From Mycoplasma sp. (lineage in GTDB: Bacteria; Bacillota_I; Bacilli_A; Mycoplasmatales; Metamycoplasmataceae): DNA of 64,000 nucleotides. A program made the position numbers and the translations under genes. The notes beneath the pieces were generated by a model. The model made no database searches and had not been told where the DNA came from. It saw only the letters and a list, made by a program, of their open reading frames with translations. The DNA lies in the NCBI GenBank assembly GCA_014803855.1, contig JAAVAX010000010.1:1-64000 (forward strand), in the 5' to 3' direction. Below, one piece after another: positions 1 to 9,549 of this stretch. Within the stretch, counting starts at the first letter, position 1; each line of letters opens with the position of its first letter.

Positions 1-16
1 AATTTATAATGTTTTT

Positions 17-1781
17 ATGGAAAATAAAAATAAATTTAATTTAACTATAAAAAATTTTAGAACTATCAAGAAAACAGTAATTAATATAGATTGTAGATCA
101 AGTAATATATATATTGACTTTGATTGGTAACAATAACTCAGGTAAATCAAACATTATAAATGTTATTTCTAAGATAAGTCATGATAGAGTGTCTTGAAAT
201 GATTTTGAATATGTCAAGTATTTAAATGGTATTCGTGAGGATGAAGAACTTTCAATAGAATTAGAAATGATGTATTATGATGAGAAAAAAAATGTTCCAC
301 TTAAATTAATAGTTAATAAAGTCACTATTTATAATGGAATTTATAAGGAATATATTGATAAGTTAAAAAAACAAATTGAAGTAAATTTGTCAAGATTAAA
401 AAATACAAAATATGAATCTTCTAAAGCATATATATCAGATGATTTAAAGACATTTGACAGAGAAGAAAGATATGATAAATTTATAAAAAGAATAAAAGAT
501 AGTACTCTTGAAGAAAAAAATGAAATTTTAAAGATATCTAGTGATATTATGAAAGTTCATAAATTAATTTTAAGTAGAAAATAAATATTGAAAAATTAAA
601 AATGTAAATATATTTCAATATACAAGTATTGATTGAGATGTTCTAGATAAAGAATTTTCTAATTTATCTAATGAAAAAACAAATCAAAAGGAAATTTTAA
701 TTATATGACAAAAAATTTTAAATATTGACTTAAAGTCATTATTGAAAGAGATATCTCTTTTTTGAGATGGAAGAAAAATAAATGAATTTTTTAACAAAAA
801 AATGAAGAAATTAATATGATAATAAAAAATCTTATTGAAGATATTAAAAAAATATTGATTATCTATTGGACTATGAATTTCTTATACAAATAAACAATAA
901 TTCATTTGTCATAGATATTAATTCTATAAATAGAGACAGGAAAGAATATATCTGAGATAATGATCCTAAAAATTCTAGTCATGGAATAAAATGAATGTGA
1001 TCTATAATATTCTAGTTTTCAACATTTTTAAAATGTGACACATCATTAATCATATTATTGGATGAACCTGAAAATAATTTAAATCCTACATATCAAAAAT
1101 TATTGCTAAGATGAATAAAAAACAAATTTGAAAACACAGTAAATCAATATATTATTTATAGTACACATTCACCATTTATGATTTTAGAAAGTTATTATGA
1201 TAGTACATTGGTTGTTGAGAGAAATATCGAAAATCAAAATGATACTATTATAAAAAAATTTGAGAAACAAAAAATAAAGGAATACCAAATTGATTGCTTG
1301 ATAAAAATAATGAAATTAGATATATAGAATCATTATGAATAGGTGATTTAAATAGGTATAAAACTATTTTATTTAGAAGGAATTTCAGACTAAAATGTAA
1401 TTCAAATATTTCTAATAAATTGTTTATAATTATACTTTTTGGAGGAAATTTTGATAAAATTTTAGGTTTTCATTTACCTTATTTATTAGTTTCTAGAAAA
1501 AAATATAAATTATTAGTTGATAATGATAAAGAAGGAAATAAAATTATAAATTGATTTAAAAAAATACAAATATCAATTATGATAATATCAAGACATACTA
1601 TGATTTTTATAAAAAAGTTGATTTAGAAAATTCAATTCTTATCCCATGATTCAACAAGAATAAACAATTTAAATATATTATATATTAATGATAAAAAAAT
1701 GATTCTAATATTTTTAGAAAAGAAAATAAAGAGATGGATAAATATTTAAAATTAAAAGATTGGATTGAAAATGATAATTAA
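17..1781 (+). pseudogene. Degraded OLD-family ATPase/Toprim nuclease
   Basis: This is a remnant of an AAA-type ATPase with a C-terminal Toprim nuclease domain, spread over several frames. Visible pieces in order: a RecF/SMC-like start (LTIKNF), a Walker A GNNNSGKSN at about 126-152, a Walker B LLDEPENNLNP at about 1054-1087, the following YSTHSPF at 1157-1177, a Toprim-like LEGISD at 1373-1390, and LLVDNDKEGN at 1510-1539. This order is typical of OLD (overcoming lysogenization defect) nucleases, which act in phage defence. A frameshift just before Walker A, stops after about 582, and further shifts and stops near 816, 1015 and 1326 break it. The largest intact fragment is 267-584. It opens a defence cluster. 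Family assignment is fairly secure; loss of function is inferred. Confidence 0.75.
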
Positions 1782-1875
1782 TTAAAGCTCAAATATTTTG
1801 TAGAATAAATTTAATTTCAGTTATAAAAAATTAAATCTAAATATTCATAAATATTAAAATTATATTTTCAATATA

Positions 1876-2535
1876 ATGTATAATGCTAAAAAAATAAATA
1901 TTATGAAAATAAAAAAGAATAACAAAGACAAAATTATTGAAGAATATATCTTATCAGCTAAAGCTAGAACTATTAATAGTATAAGACATGCTTTTAATTA
2001 TAAAAATGATGATGAATGGTATACTACAAAAGAAGATGTAGAGCATTTTATTATAAATGCTAATATTCCAAAAAACAAGATAATTTGATGTCCATTTGAT
2101 ACAAAAGATAGTAATTTCGTAAAAGTTTTTTCTAAATATGGATATAAAGTTGTTTATTCACACATATGAGATGGAAAAGATTTTTATGAATATGAGCCTA
2201 AAAAATGAGACATAATTGTATCAAATCCTCCATTTAGAGGAAAACACAAATTACTTGAAAGATTATTACATTTTAACAAACCATTTGCATTAATATTTGG
2301 AATACAATGTTTAAATAGTGAGAAGTTTTGTGATCAATTACAAAAATTTAAAAGACCTCAATATGTACATTTGAAGAGAAGAATGTGTTTTACAAAAGAT
2401 GTAAAAAATTATGATGTACTAAAATTGGATAGACCTTCTTTTGCATCCATGTGAGTATGTAATGACCTGTTTGAAACTGATATAATTGTTTGAAATGGTG
2501 TTAATTACAAAAATGACAATAAGGAGTATTGTTAG
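1876..2535 (+). CDS. DNA adenine methyltransferase (phage-type, NPPF motif)
   Basis: A 219-residue protein when TGA is read as Trp. It has an EWYTT segment near residue 44, a WCPFDT segment near 72, and DIIVSNPPF, with the NPPF motif IV of N6-adenine methyltransferases at residues 117-120. This layout matches a compact methyltransferase family common in phages and sometimes misnamed sugar-phosphate nucleotidyltransferase. The stop codon TAG (2533-2535) overlaps the GTG start of the HNH endonuclease gene by one base, and that gene's ribosome binding site lies inside this one. The two therefore look co-translated as a modification-restriction pair. No good ribosome site precedes 1876; an internal ATG at 1903 is an alternative start. 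Target sequence is unknown. Confidence 0.8.
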
Positions 2536-3752
2536 TGAACAACACTATAAAAGTTTCTAATAGTTATATAACAAATATGATTAAATTATTAGGGGTTTCT
2601 AAATTAGAAATATTCAAAAAAATAAATGAATTATTGTATTATGAAAAAATAATCCCTAATCCAAATATGGAATGTGAAGTAATAAAAGAGAAATTCCAAG
2701 GTGTTGTATATGAAAATAGGGTTATTTATTTTGCAAGTAAATTGGATGATAATGGTAAGATAAAATCTAGAAATACATATATTTCACAAAATTTTCTTTC
2801 ATGCTTTTTTATATCTATAAAAAGAAATTATAAAATTTATGCAACAATAAATCCTTTTGATTTTATTACTAATTATTATCAAAATATATATAAATTACCT
2901 GATTCAATTATATTTGATATCAAGATGCTATATACATTAAATGTTGAAATAAGTGATTTACTATTAGAAAAACAACATTTAACCCCATTTAATTCAATTT
3001 TTAATTTTATAAATGATAAAAAAATTATAAGAAGTAAAAATTCAGGAAATAAAAGTACATATATCAGATTAGAAAATAATAACATTCTTATTTACGGAAA
3101 AACTGATGGTGCTAATTTAAAGAGAACTATTTTAGAAATTGTAACTATGAATGCTATAAAATCTTTTGATATTGACAATATTATTTTTATTCCCCTTAAT
3201 AAAAAAATATCTGATAAAAATATTAAAGATTATTTGAAATCAAAAAAAATATTAATTGAATATTATTTTAATGAATTATATGAAAATAAAACCTTTTTAA
3301 ATAATGATGTAAATCAAATAAATAGAAATCAACATTTATTTTATAAAAATATAATATTAAAATATGAAAAATATATTGATGTTGATAAGTGTTTTGCATG
3401 TAACTATAATGTATCTGAAAATTTAATTTCTTCCCATATACACAGAGTGGTTGATATAAAAAAAGAATTTCAAGATGGAAAAATAACTAAGGAAAAAGCA
3501 ATGGAATTAATTGTGTCTGGTGATAATGGTTTTTTATTATGTCCTAATCATGATAAGGAATTTGAAAAAGGTTTAATAATTTTTGATCAAAATGAAATGG
3601 AATTTTTAATTAATGATAGATATTCCTATGAATATATTTCAGGAACATTGATAAAAAAATATTATAGTGAACATGAGAGTATAAAGACAAAAGATTTCAT
3701 TCTTAATATTAATAAGCACATAGATAGGGTAAATGAAAAAAATAAAATTTAA
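2535..3752 (+). CDS. HNH restriction endonuclease
   Basis: A 405-residue protein. The last third carries an HNH domain: a CxxC pair at residues 286 and 289, SHIHR with H301 and H303, DNG at 330-332, then C336 and NHD at 338-340, followed by FEKGLIIFD. The N-terminal 280 residues are not recognised and presumably recognise DNA. GTG at 2535 is chosen because AAGGAG at 2521-2526 lies 8 nt upstream; the in-frame TTG at 2529 would be only 2 nt from it. The gene overlaps the adenine methyltransferase by one base, the classic tight arrangement of a type II restriction-modification pair. Restriction function is inferred from domain and neighbour. A homing-type HNH nuclease is possible but less likely. 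Confidence 0.75.
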   Translation: MNNTIKVSNSYITNMIKLLGVSKLEIFKKINELLYYEKIIPNPNMECEVIKEKFQGVVYENRVIYFASKLDDNGKIKSRNTYISQNFLSCFFISIKRNYKIYATINPFDFITNYYQNIYKLPDSIIFDIKMLYTLNVEISDLLLEKQHLTPFNSIFNFINDKKIIRSKNSGNKSTYIRLENNNILIYGKTDGANLKRTILEIVTMNAIKSFDIDNIIFIPLNKKISDKNIKDYLKSKKILIEYYFNELYENKTFLNNDVNQINRNQHLFYKNIILKYEKYIDVDKCFACNYNVSENLISSHIHRVVDIKKEFQDGKITKEKAMELIVSGDNGFLLCPNHDKEFEKGLIIFDQNEMEFLINDRYSYEYISGTLIKKYYSEHESIKTKDFILNINKHIDRVNEKNKI

Positions 3753-3855
3753 AAATCCTACACTTTTAATGATTGTAATTGTAATAACAATTTTTGTTTC
3801 CTCCTTAATAGAAAAAATTAACATTTCTCTCTTGCTGTTTTTAATTAATATATAG
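3733..3855 (+). CDS. Possible 40-residue membrane peptide
   Basis: A short reading frame overlaps the end of the HNH nuclease gene. It would encode 40 residues: a basic start (MKKIKFKN), one strongly hydrophobic segment, a short polar stretch, and a second hydrophobic tail. No clear ribosome site is visible. It could be a small membrane peptide coupled to the restriction gene, the stump of a longer decayed gene, or chance. The sequence downstream is degenerate, which slightly favours a stump. Confidence 0.25.
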   Translation: MKKIKFKNPTLLMIVIVITIFVSSLIEKINISLLLFLINI

Positions 3856-4332
3856 AAAACACAAAAAAGAAATTAATGTATGGAATTTAATTTTATGTTA
3901 ATGAATTAAATAATTTGATTCTGCAGATGGAAATTATATTCCTAGAATGGTAAAACATAAATTCATTTTAAAAATAACTAATATTCAATCAATTGAAGGA
4001 ATTAGAAAAATGTTTTTTAAATTAATAAGAAAAAATAGCAAGATATAAATAATGAAATATCTACTAAAACCCTATTAAATACAATCAAACGAAAAATCAG
4101 AATTTTATTTTTTAAAAAGATGTTGTTGAGGAAAGAATTTAAGAAGTGCTTTAAATTATTAGGAATTAAATATAATCATCTAATATTCTAAATTTTATAA
4201 AATTAAAATTATGTTACATATGAATTATTGGTATTTAACTGATAACTTTATATTTTAAATTTATCTAGTTAAACTTATATCATTTTACATATAATTTACA
4301 TAAATAGATTAATTGTTATAGCAAGGAGAAAA
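3856..4332. other. Degenerate intergenic stretch
   Basis: About 480 bases without an intact gene. Short frames with stops occur on the plus strand; around 3910-4050 one fragment (DGNYIPRMVKHKF and following) reads like former coding sequence but I cannot assign it. AAGGAG at 4323-4328 is the ribosome site of the next gene. Confidence 0.5.
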
Positions 4333-4848
4333 ATGTTTAGAAAAAATAAACTAGAAAATATCAAACTTGGAAATAATGATAATTATGATAATGGAAATAA
4401 TAAAAATAATAAAACTAAAATATCAAGAAAAAATTTATTCAAAAATTTTGAAATAAACAATATTAAATATGATCCTAATAAAATAATTGTTGAATTGATA
4501 AAAGAAATTTCTACAAAAGAAAGGCAAATAGCTGCCAAGATTCAGGAACTTCAAAAATGTAAAGATTGTTTAATTAATAATAAAAAATTAACTGATGATA
4601 TTAATAAGGAACAAGACAAAATATCAAATGAATATAGTTTGGAAAAGCAAATTCGTAGTATGAGTCCTATTCTATATGATACTACCAATATAATGAATAA
4701 ATTACACTTATTAATAGTAAAAATTCATAATTTTGAATGCAATAATTCATGTGATAGCCACATAGATTATTTAAATGAAATAAATTTAGATCGTGCGGAG
4801 CTAAAATCCTTAAAAGAGTCATTAGAAACTTTAAAAGTGAATCAATAA
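4333..4848 (+). CDS. Unknown coiled-coil protein
   Basis: A 171-residue protein that I do not recognise. It starts at ATG 4333 with AAGGAG a few bases upstream. The first 35 residues are Asn- and Lys-rich low complexity. Residues from about 50 to 95 and 145 to 170 have the heptad-like Glu/Lys/Leu composition of coiled coils. Four cysteines occur in two groups (KCKDC, and ECNNSC around residues 138-142), so metal binding or disulfide formation is conceivable. There are no predicted membrane segments. It lies between the restriction-modification pair and a surface-protein gene and is probably transcribed alone. A role in the defence island is possible but unsupported. Confidence 0.6.
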   Translation: MFRKNKLENIKLGNNDNYDNGNNKNNKTKISRKNLFKNFEINNIKYDPNKIIVELIKEISTKERQIAAKIQELQKCKDCLINNKKLTDDINKEQDKISNEYSLEKQIRSMSPILYDTTNIMNKLHLLIVKIHNFECNNSCDSHIDYLNEINLDRAELKSLKESLETLKVNQ

Positions 4849-5242
4849 AACATAAAATTGAATTATCAATAAAATAAAATAGTCAATCAGTCAAAACTTA
4901 TTGTATGAATTTGCAAAAACTAAAATAAATTGAATGTTAAGTATTAAAAAACTAAAATTACTTATTTTTAAAATAAATTAGCATCAAAATTATCCCAAAA
5001 ACACTTTTAGGAATAAAATATCTTGTTTATCTACAAGAGAAAAACAATAACCAAAACAATGTGTTAATATTTATAAACAAACAATTTACAAAACTTGCCA
5101 AATATATAATAATAAATATTTTTGAAAAATTGTTTAAAGATAAATCATCAAAATTAATAATTTGTATAAGAAATTGATTTATTTAAAGAAACACATTGAT
5201 AATTTTTTTAACATACACATTTAGAAAAATGTTATGAAAAAA
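4849..5242. other. Intergenic region, nothing recognised
   Basis: About 390 AT-rich bases between two convergent genes. I see no intact frame, RNA gene or convincing terminator hairpin. Confidence 0.5.
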
Positions 5243-6196
5243 TTATCCATCATATTCTGGACTAGCATATGACCCTAATCCTCAATTAAATTCTGAAGAA
5301 GCTAATCAAGTTGCTCTTACACCTCTTCAAATACCAGCTGCTCCTTGTTGATCTAGTTTTCCACCACGAACAAATCCTACAACTGGACTATTTTCTGTAG
5401 TTACATTACCATCTTCATATGTGTTGCAAATTTCAAACTGAACATTTTTTGGAATAGTCATATTTTTGATTTTAATGTTGTGTCCATTTAATTGAATTCT
5501 ATATACAACAAATGAACCACTTGGATATTTTTGCATTTTTAATTCTGGATTAGCTTCATCATCATAAACAAAATTATCTTCTGTTACATTGAAAATATAA
5601 TGTTTTGATTTGAAATCAAATTCTCATTTTCCTAATTTTTGAAGTCCATAAGTTACTTTAGCAAATATTTTACCTGTTTGGTAGAATCATTTACCATCTT
5701 CACCACCTTCTGGCATTGTAAATTCATAGTTATTATCATCTATTTTTTTAACACCTAGTGAGTAATTTGGATTAACTTCATCATATACTTCTAAATTAAC
5801 TATAGTATGAGTATCTTTGTATTCATCTTTTAGTTGAACTTTTAATTTAACTAGTTCACCTGGTTTAGCAACATATTCATTTGAATTATCTTCAAAAGTA
5901 ATTGTTCCATATTCATCATTATTGATGATTGTTATTTTGTATGATTCCTCTATTGCCTCTAAAGATTCAACTTTAAAACTTATTTGTTTTTCTGAAGCTG
6001 TTGTTTGAACTTGTTCTGGTTTATTTCCTTCTATAGTAGAAAGATTTTCATTGTATGTTATATTTGGATTTAATTGTTGGTTATTATTGCTATTATTACT
6101 ATTGCTTGTGACTACAATAGCTACTGGAGTTGCAATTGCACCAGCAACTACTAAACCTCCCATTGACATTAAAATAGATTTTTGTGTTTTTTTCAT
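5243..6196 (-). CDS. Surface-anchored protein, two-member family (copy 1)
   Basis: A 317-residue protein with an N-terminal basic/hydrophobic signal anchor (MKKTQKSILMSMGG followed by a Val/Ala-rich segment). There is no lipobox cysteine, so it is likely an exported, membrane-anchored protein rather than a lipoprotein. A Ser/Asn-rich linker precedes a globular region. From about residue 75 on it closely resembles the protein at 44854-45843: both have NYSLGVKK, then GKWEFDF, DEANPELKMQ, and NMTIPKNVQFE. The ATG at 6196 is preferred over the GTG at 6205 because the GTG sits inside the AAGAGGTG ribosome site. A strong promoter lies upstream (6274-6302). Function is unknown; it is not recognisable as the Malacoplasma P35 family from its N-terminus. 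Confidence 0.8.
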
Positions 6197-6273
6197 AAAA
6201 TTCACCTCTTCTGGATTTTTATTTTAGGTTAGGTTATGTAACTAAAATTTAAATCCTAGTTTCACTTGTCACA

Positions 6274-6302
6274 ACTATATTTTAACGCTAATACTTAGTC
6301 AA
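6274..6302 (-). promoter_or_regulatory. Sigma-70-type promoter of surface protein copy 1
   Basis: On the minus strand the -35 element is TTGACT (6297-6302) and the -10 is TATAGT (6274-6279), separated by 17 bases. The spacer and -10 include GCGTTAAAATATA, which is repeated upstream of copy 2 at 44753-44765. Confidence 0.65.
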
Positions 6303-6306
6303 GTAT
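6291..6306. promoter_or_regulatory. Palindrome overlapping the -35 element (possible operator)
   Basis: ATACTT-AGTC-AAGTAT is an inverted repeat with 6-base arms. It covers the whole -35 hexamer of the surface protein promoter, a position where a bound repressor would block RNA polymerase. No equivalent palindrome is seen at the copy 2 promoter. Confidence 0.4.
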
Positions 6307-6389
6307 CTAAAATTATTATTTGCATACAAAAAAAATTGACATAAATTTATCATATAGAACAAAATTAAAACAATCAATTGCTCATGTGT

Positions 6390-7511
6390 TTATTCTAATT
6401 TTATACCTGATTCATTTTCAATTATTTCAGATACTATTTTTGAGATTTTATCAGTTCTATTTAATGACCTATTTTTAATTTTATTTTCTCAAGATTCTTT
6501 AATTTCATCAAACATTCTTCCTTTTATGTTAATTATTGATTCCATGACAATTATCATCTCATTAAGTCTTATGCTATTATGTGAATTAATGGAAATATTG
6601 AAATACTTTTCAAAATTATCTTTAATATCATTCGATTCAATAGTGTAATTAAATTTTGTTAAACAACCATTATGCATCAAAATATTTCTTAAGTCAGAAA
6701 ACATTGTTAATAGATCATTAAATGAATCAGCTTTTAATTTTAAATATTTATTTTCATGTTTGTATTCACTAAAAAATTCCATAATGATTTCATTTTGTAA
6801 TGATATAGACAAATAAGAAAATATTCTTAGTAATTGTGAAAAAGTTAAGGTTTGAAATAAAGAAAAAATATCCAAATATTCTCAATTTCTTCTAGTTCTT
6901 CTTTTGTTCTTAATAAATAAATTGTTAATAAATTCTTTAAATCATCCATTATCTATTAATTCTTTAATGCTTTCATCTTCTTCTTTCATATTTTGCTCAA
7001 TAACCTCATAGCAATCAAAATCCTTATTATTAAAATTTTTGAATAAGTCTTCATAAAAATTAATAAATGTTGATTTTTCTCACTTCTTAAAATTTGGTAT
7101 TTTTTTGTCAATGTTAGGAAATATTTTATCTATTGAATTGCTATCAATAGCAGCTATATATGGACATTTAACTATTTTATTTAACTGTTTGGCAATCACT
7201 TTTAACATAGATGAATTTAATAGAAACTCAATATTTCTAAAATATTTAAATATAACCACACTATTATTTCTATCAATGTCAAATAAGTATCTTAGATTAT
7301 TAGAAGTAAATTCTTCTTTGAATATCTTATTTTCAACATCTGAATACATTAAATCATTAGACATTTTTTTCACAAATGAAAAATACCCATAATTTTTTAA
7401 ATATGCCTTAAATATTTTTTTTGAATCTTCATCAGGAAAAACTAATTTTCTACTTTCCAATTCTTTAATTAATTCATCAACATTTTTAAATTGTTTTATT
7501 GATTCTTTCAT
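6390..7511 (-). CDS. Abi_2-family abortive infection protein (HEPN)
   Basis: A 373-residue protein. The N-terminus (VDELIKELESRKLVF, then a LKNYGYFSF motif) matches the start of Abi_2 (AbiD/AbiF-type) proteins. A later LRNILMHNG contains R275 and H280 in the RN-xxx-H pattern of HEPN ribonuclease-like domains, where family members usually have RNxCAH. Such proteins abort phage infection, probably by RNA cleavage. The gene stands alone, with only a weak AGGAAA ribosome site, near the decayed OLD nuclease and the restriction-modification pair. It is intact apart from normal TGA-Trp codons. Family assignment is good; activity is inferred. Confidence 0.75.
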
Positions 7512-7715
7512 ATTTTTCCTAAATTTTTCCTAAATTATATATTTTAAATTAAACATAAATTTTCATTTGTCCAAAATTAAATGATCTAGTAGAAAATTTT
7601 TAATGGATGTACTTGAATTAATCACTATTGTTTTATGGTAAAATTTATTTGCTAAATTTAATTGTAAAAATATTTGTTTTTTCTCTTTTTAATTTAAATT
7701 TTAAGGAGAATAATT

Positions 7716-8225
7716 ATAAAAATAATAAAGAGCAAAAAGAAATTAATAATTATCATTTTATTACTTATTGGTCTTGGTACATTTTCTTTCTTTATTTACA
7801 AAGCTTTTAAACCAAATGCAGTTGTAAATTCAAGTACTAATAGTAATTATAAAGTTACAATAAATGGAGCTGTAAATAGCCCAGGATCATATTCATTTGA
7901 TAAGCCAAGAACTTTAAGAGAAATAATTTTTATATCAGATGTTTTAACAACAGCTGATTTGTTTTCATTAGAACTAGAAAAAATAATAGACTATGATTGT
8001 GAAATAATAGTTCCTTACAAAGTTGGTTCAATTAAAAAAATAAAATGAAAGAATTTGAATTCAGTTGAACAGTTAACAGAATTAGGTGTTAAAAGCTCTA
8101 TTGCAAAAATAATCATTACTCATAGAAGACAAAATGAAACTACCACATGAGAAGAGATATTAGCATTAAAAGGAATTGGTCAAGTTACTTTAGCACAATT
8201 AAAAGATTTAATTGATCTTTTCTAA
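7716..8225 (+). CDS. comEA: ComEA-like DNA-uptake protein, probable AUA start
   Basis: A 169-residue protein with an N-terminal membrane anchor, a SLBB-like segment (YKVTINGAVNSPGSYSF), and a C-terminal helix-hairpin-helix region (LNSVEQLTELG, then LALKGIGQVTLAQL). This is the ComEA layout: an outer-face DNA-binding protein that feeds the ComEC channel. The frame has no ATG, GTG or TTG between the upstream TAA (7695) and the conserved domain. AAGGAG at 7703-7708 lies 7 nt upstream of ATA 7716, giving MKIIKSKKK, a normal anchor start. ATT 7713 is the alternative. comEC follows immediately and overlaps. Confidence 0.8.
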
Positions 8226-9529
8226 TTTTTACTTTAATTTCATTGGAATTTATTTTTGTCTTTTTATGTATTAAAAGTAATGCAATAATATGATGATTTC
8301 TAATAGCAATAAATTCATTATTTTTATTTTTTATATCATGAAAAATATTCATGATACTAATACCATTATTGGTAATATTTTTTATATTTTTTTGAATAAT
8401 TGATAAAAAGATAGAGATACCATCTAACATTGAAGGAAATTTTTATATCAATAAAATAATGAATTCTGGAATAATCATTAGATATAATCAAAGCAATATT
8501 TTTATTAAAACAAATGAAATATATTCAATTGATGATTTAATAAGTATCAAATTATTTGACATTAAAAAATTAGATGATTCAAAACAATTTGACAGATATT
8601 TAAAATCTGAAGGAATTAATTATTTTACTGAAAATTTTGAAATCAATTTGACAAGTTATAGAAATTCAATTAGAAGAATAATATTAAATTATTTAACAGA
8701 AGGATCAGCATATTATTCTAGATATGTACCACTTGTGTTATTAGGAATAAGAAATTCAAAAAATGAAGTCATCATAAATAAAATAAAAAATATCTCAGTA
8801 TTACATTTATTTACAATATCAGGATTTCATATCAATATAATAATTTTCCTATTAGAAAAATTCTTAAATAAAATGAAATTCAATAATAAGTACATACACT
8901 TAAGTTTATTTTTATTTATATTTGTTTATTTAGCAATATTAAATGTTCCCATTGCTGCTACAAGAGCTTTTTTGTTTAGTTTATTTTGTTCAATTAATAA
9001 ATCATTTTTAAAAGATAAATTTCATAAATTAAATATATTAGCATTGACAATGTTGATATTCTTTTTTATTAACCCATATGTAGTATTCTCTATGTCTTTC
9101 ATATTTACATATATTATGATGTATTCTATTATTCTAGTAAATTCATCATTAAATAAAAAATATATGAAAATCAAAACATTTATAACAACAATGATATTTT
9201 CTTGAATAATAAATATTTTGTCTAGCAATAGAATAAATATTCTTTCTTTCATGTCAAATTCATTTTTTAGTCCTATTATTTCATTTTCGTATGTATTGAC
9301 ATTTATATTTTTTTGGTTAAAACCAGTCATTGATGATTACTATTTATTGATTGACATTTTATTAAACATATGACAATATATAGTAATTGATTTTGTTGTA
9401 AATATAGATTTAAATTGAATTGTAATAATTACTTCTATGTCATTTTTATTTTTGCTAACAATTATTAAAAAACCTACTATTATGCCTGAAAATTCATTAA
9501 TTAGAAAAATTATTAATGATTACAATTAA
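8198..9529 (+). CDS. comEC: ComEC/Rec2-like membrane channel, short form
   Basis: A polytopic membrane protein of about 443 residues. The competence domain is clear: a YVPLVLLGIRNS segment followed by VLHLFTISGFHINI, matching the HLxAISGxH signature of ComEC, then many membrane helices. It imports single-stranded DNA in competent bacteria. The C-terminal metallo-beta-lactamase-like domain of long ComEC proteins is absent. The conserved frame extends upstream of the first ATG (8459) through three hydrophobic segments, so the start lies near 8198-8225. ATT 8198 (MKRFNWSF) or ATT 8225 are candidates; neither has a clear ribosome site, and translation may be coupled to comEA. The exact start is uncertain. 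Confidence 0.75.
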
Positions 9530-9549
9530 ATATTAAAATAAATATTATT

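Noticed and set aside
267-584. Independent 105-residue gene
   Set aside because: Its upstream in-frame sequence contains the Walker A motif and downstream fragments continue the same family, so it is a piece of the decayed OLD nuclease.
6197-6400. Invertible promoter as in Malacoplasma P35 genes
   Set aside because: I found no pair of inverted repeats flanking the promoter at a suitable distance; only the short palindrome at the -35 is present.
7628-7810. 60-residue hydrophobic frame before comEA
   Set aside because: It overlaps comEA in another frame; the comEA frame has recognisable SLBB and helix-hairpin-helix domains and the ribosome site.
8185-8430. Antisense gene opposite the start of comEC
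   Set aside because: It mirrors the hydrophobic comEC N-terminus; composition and absence of a ribosome site mark it as a shadow.
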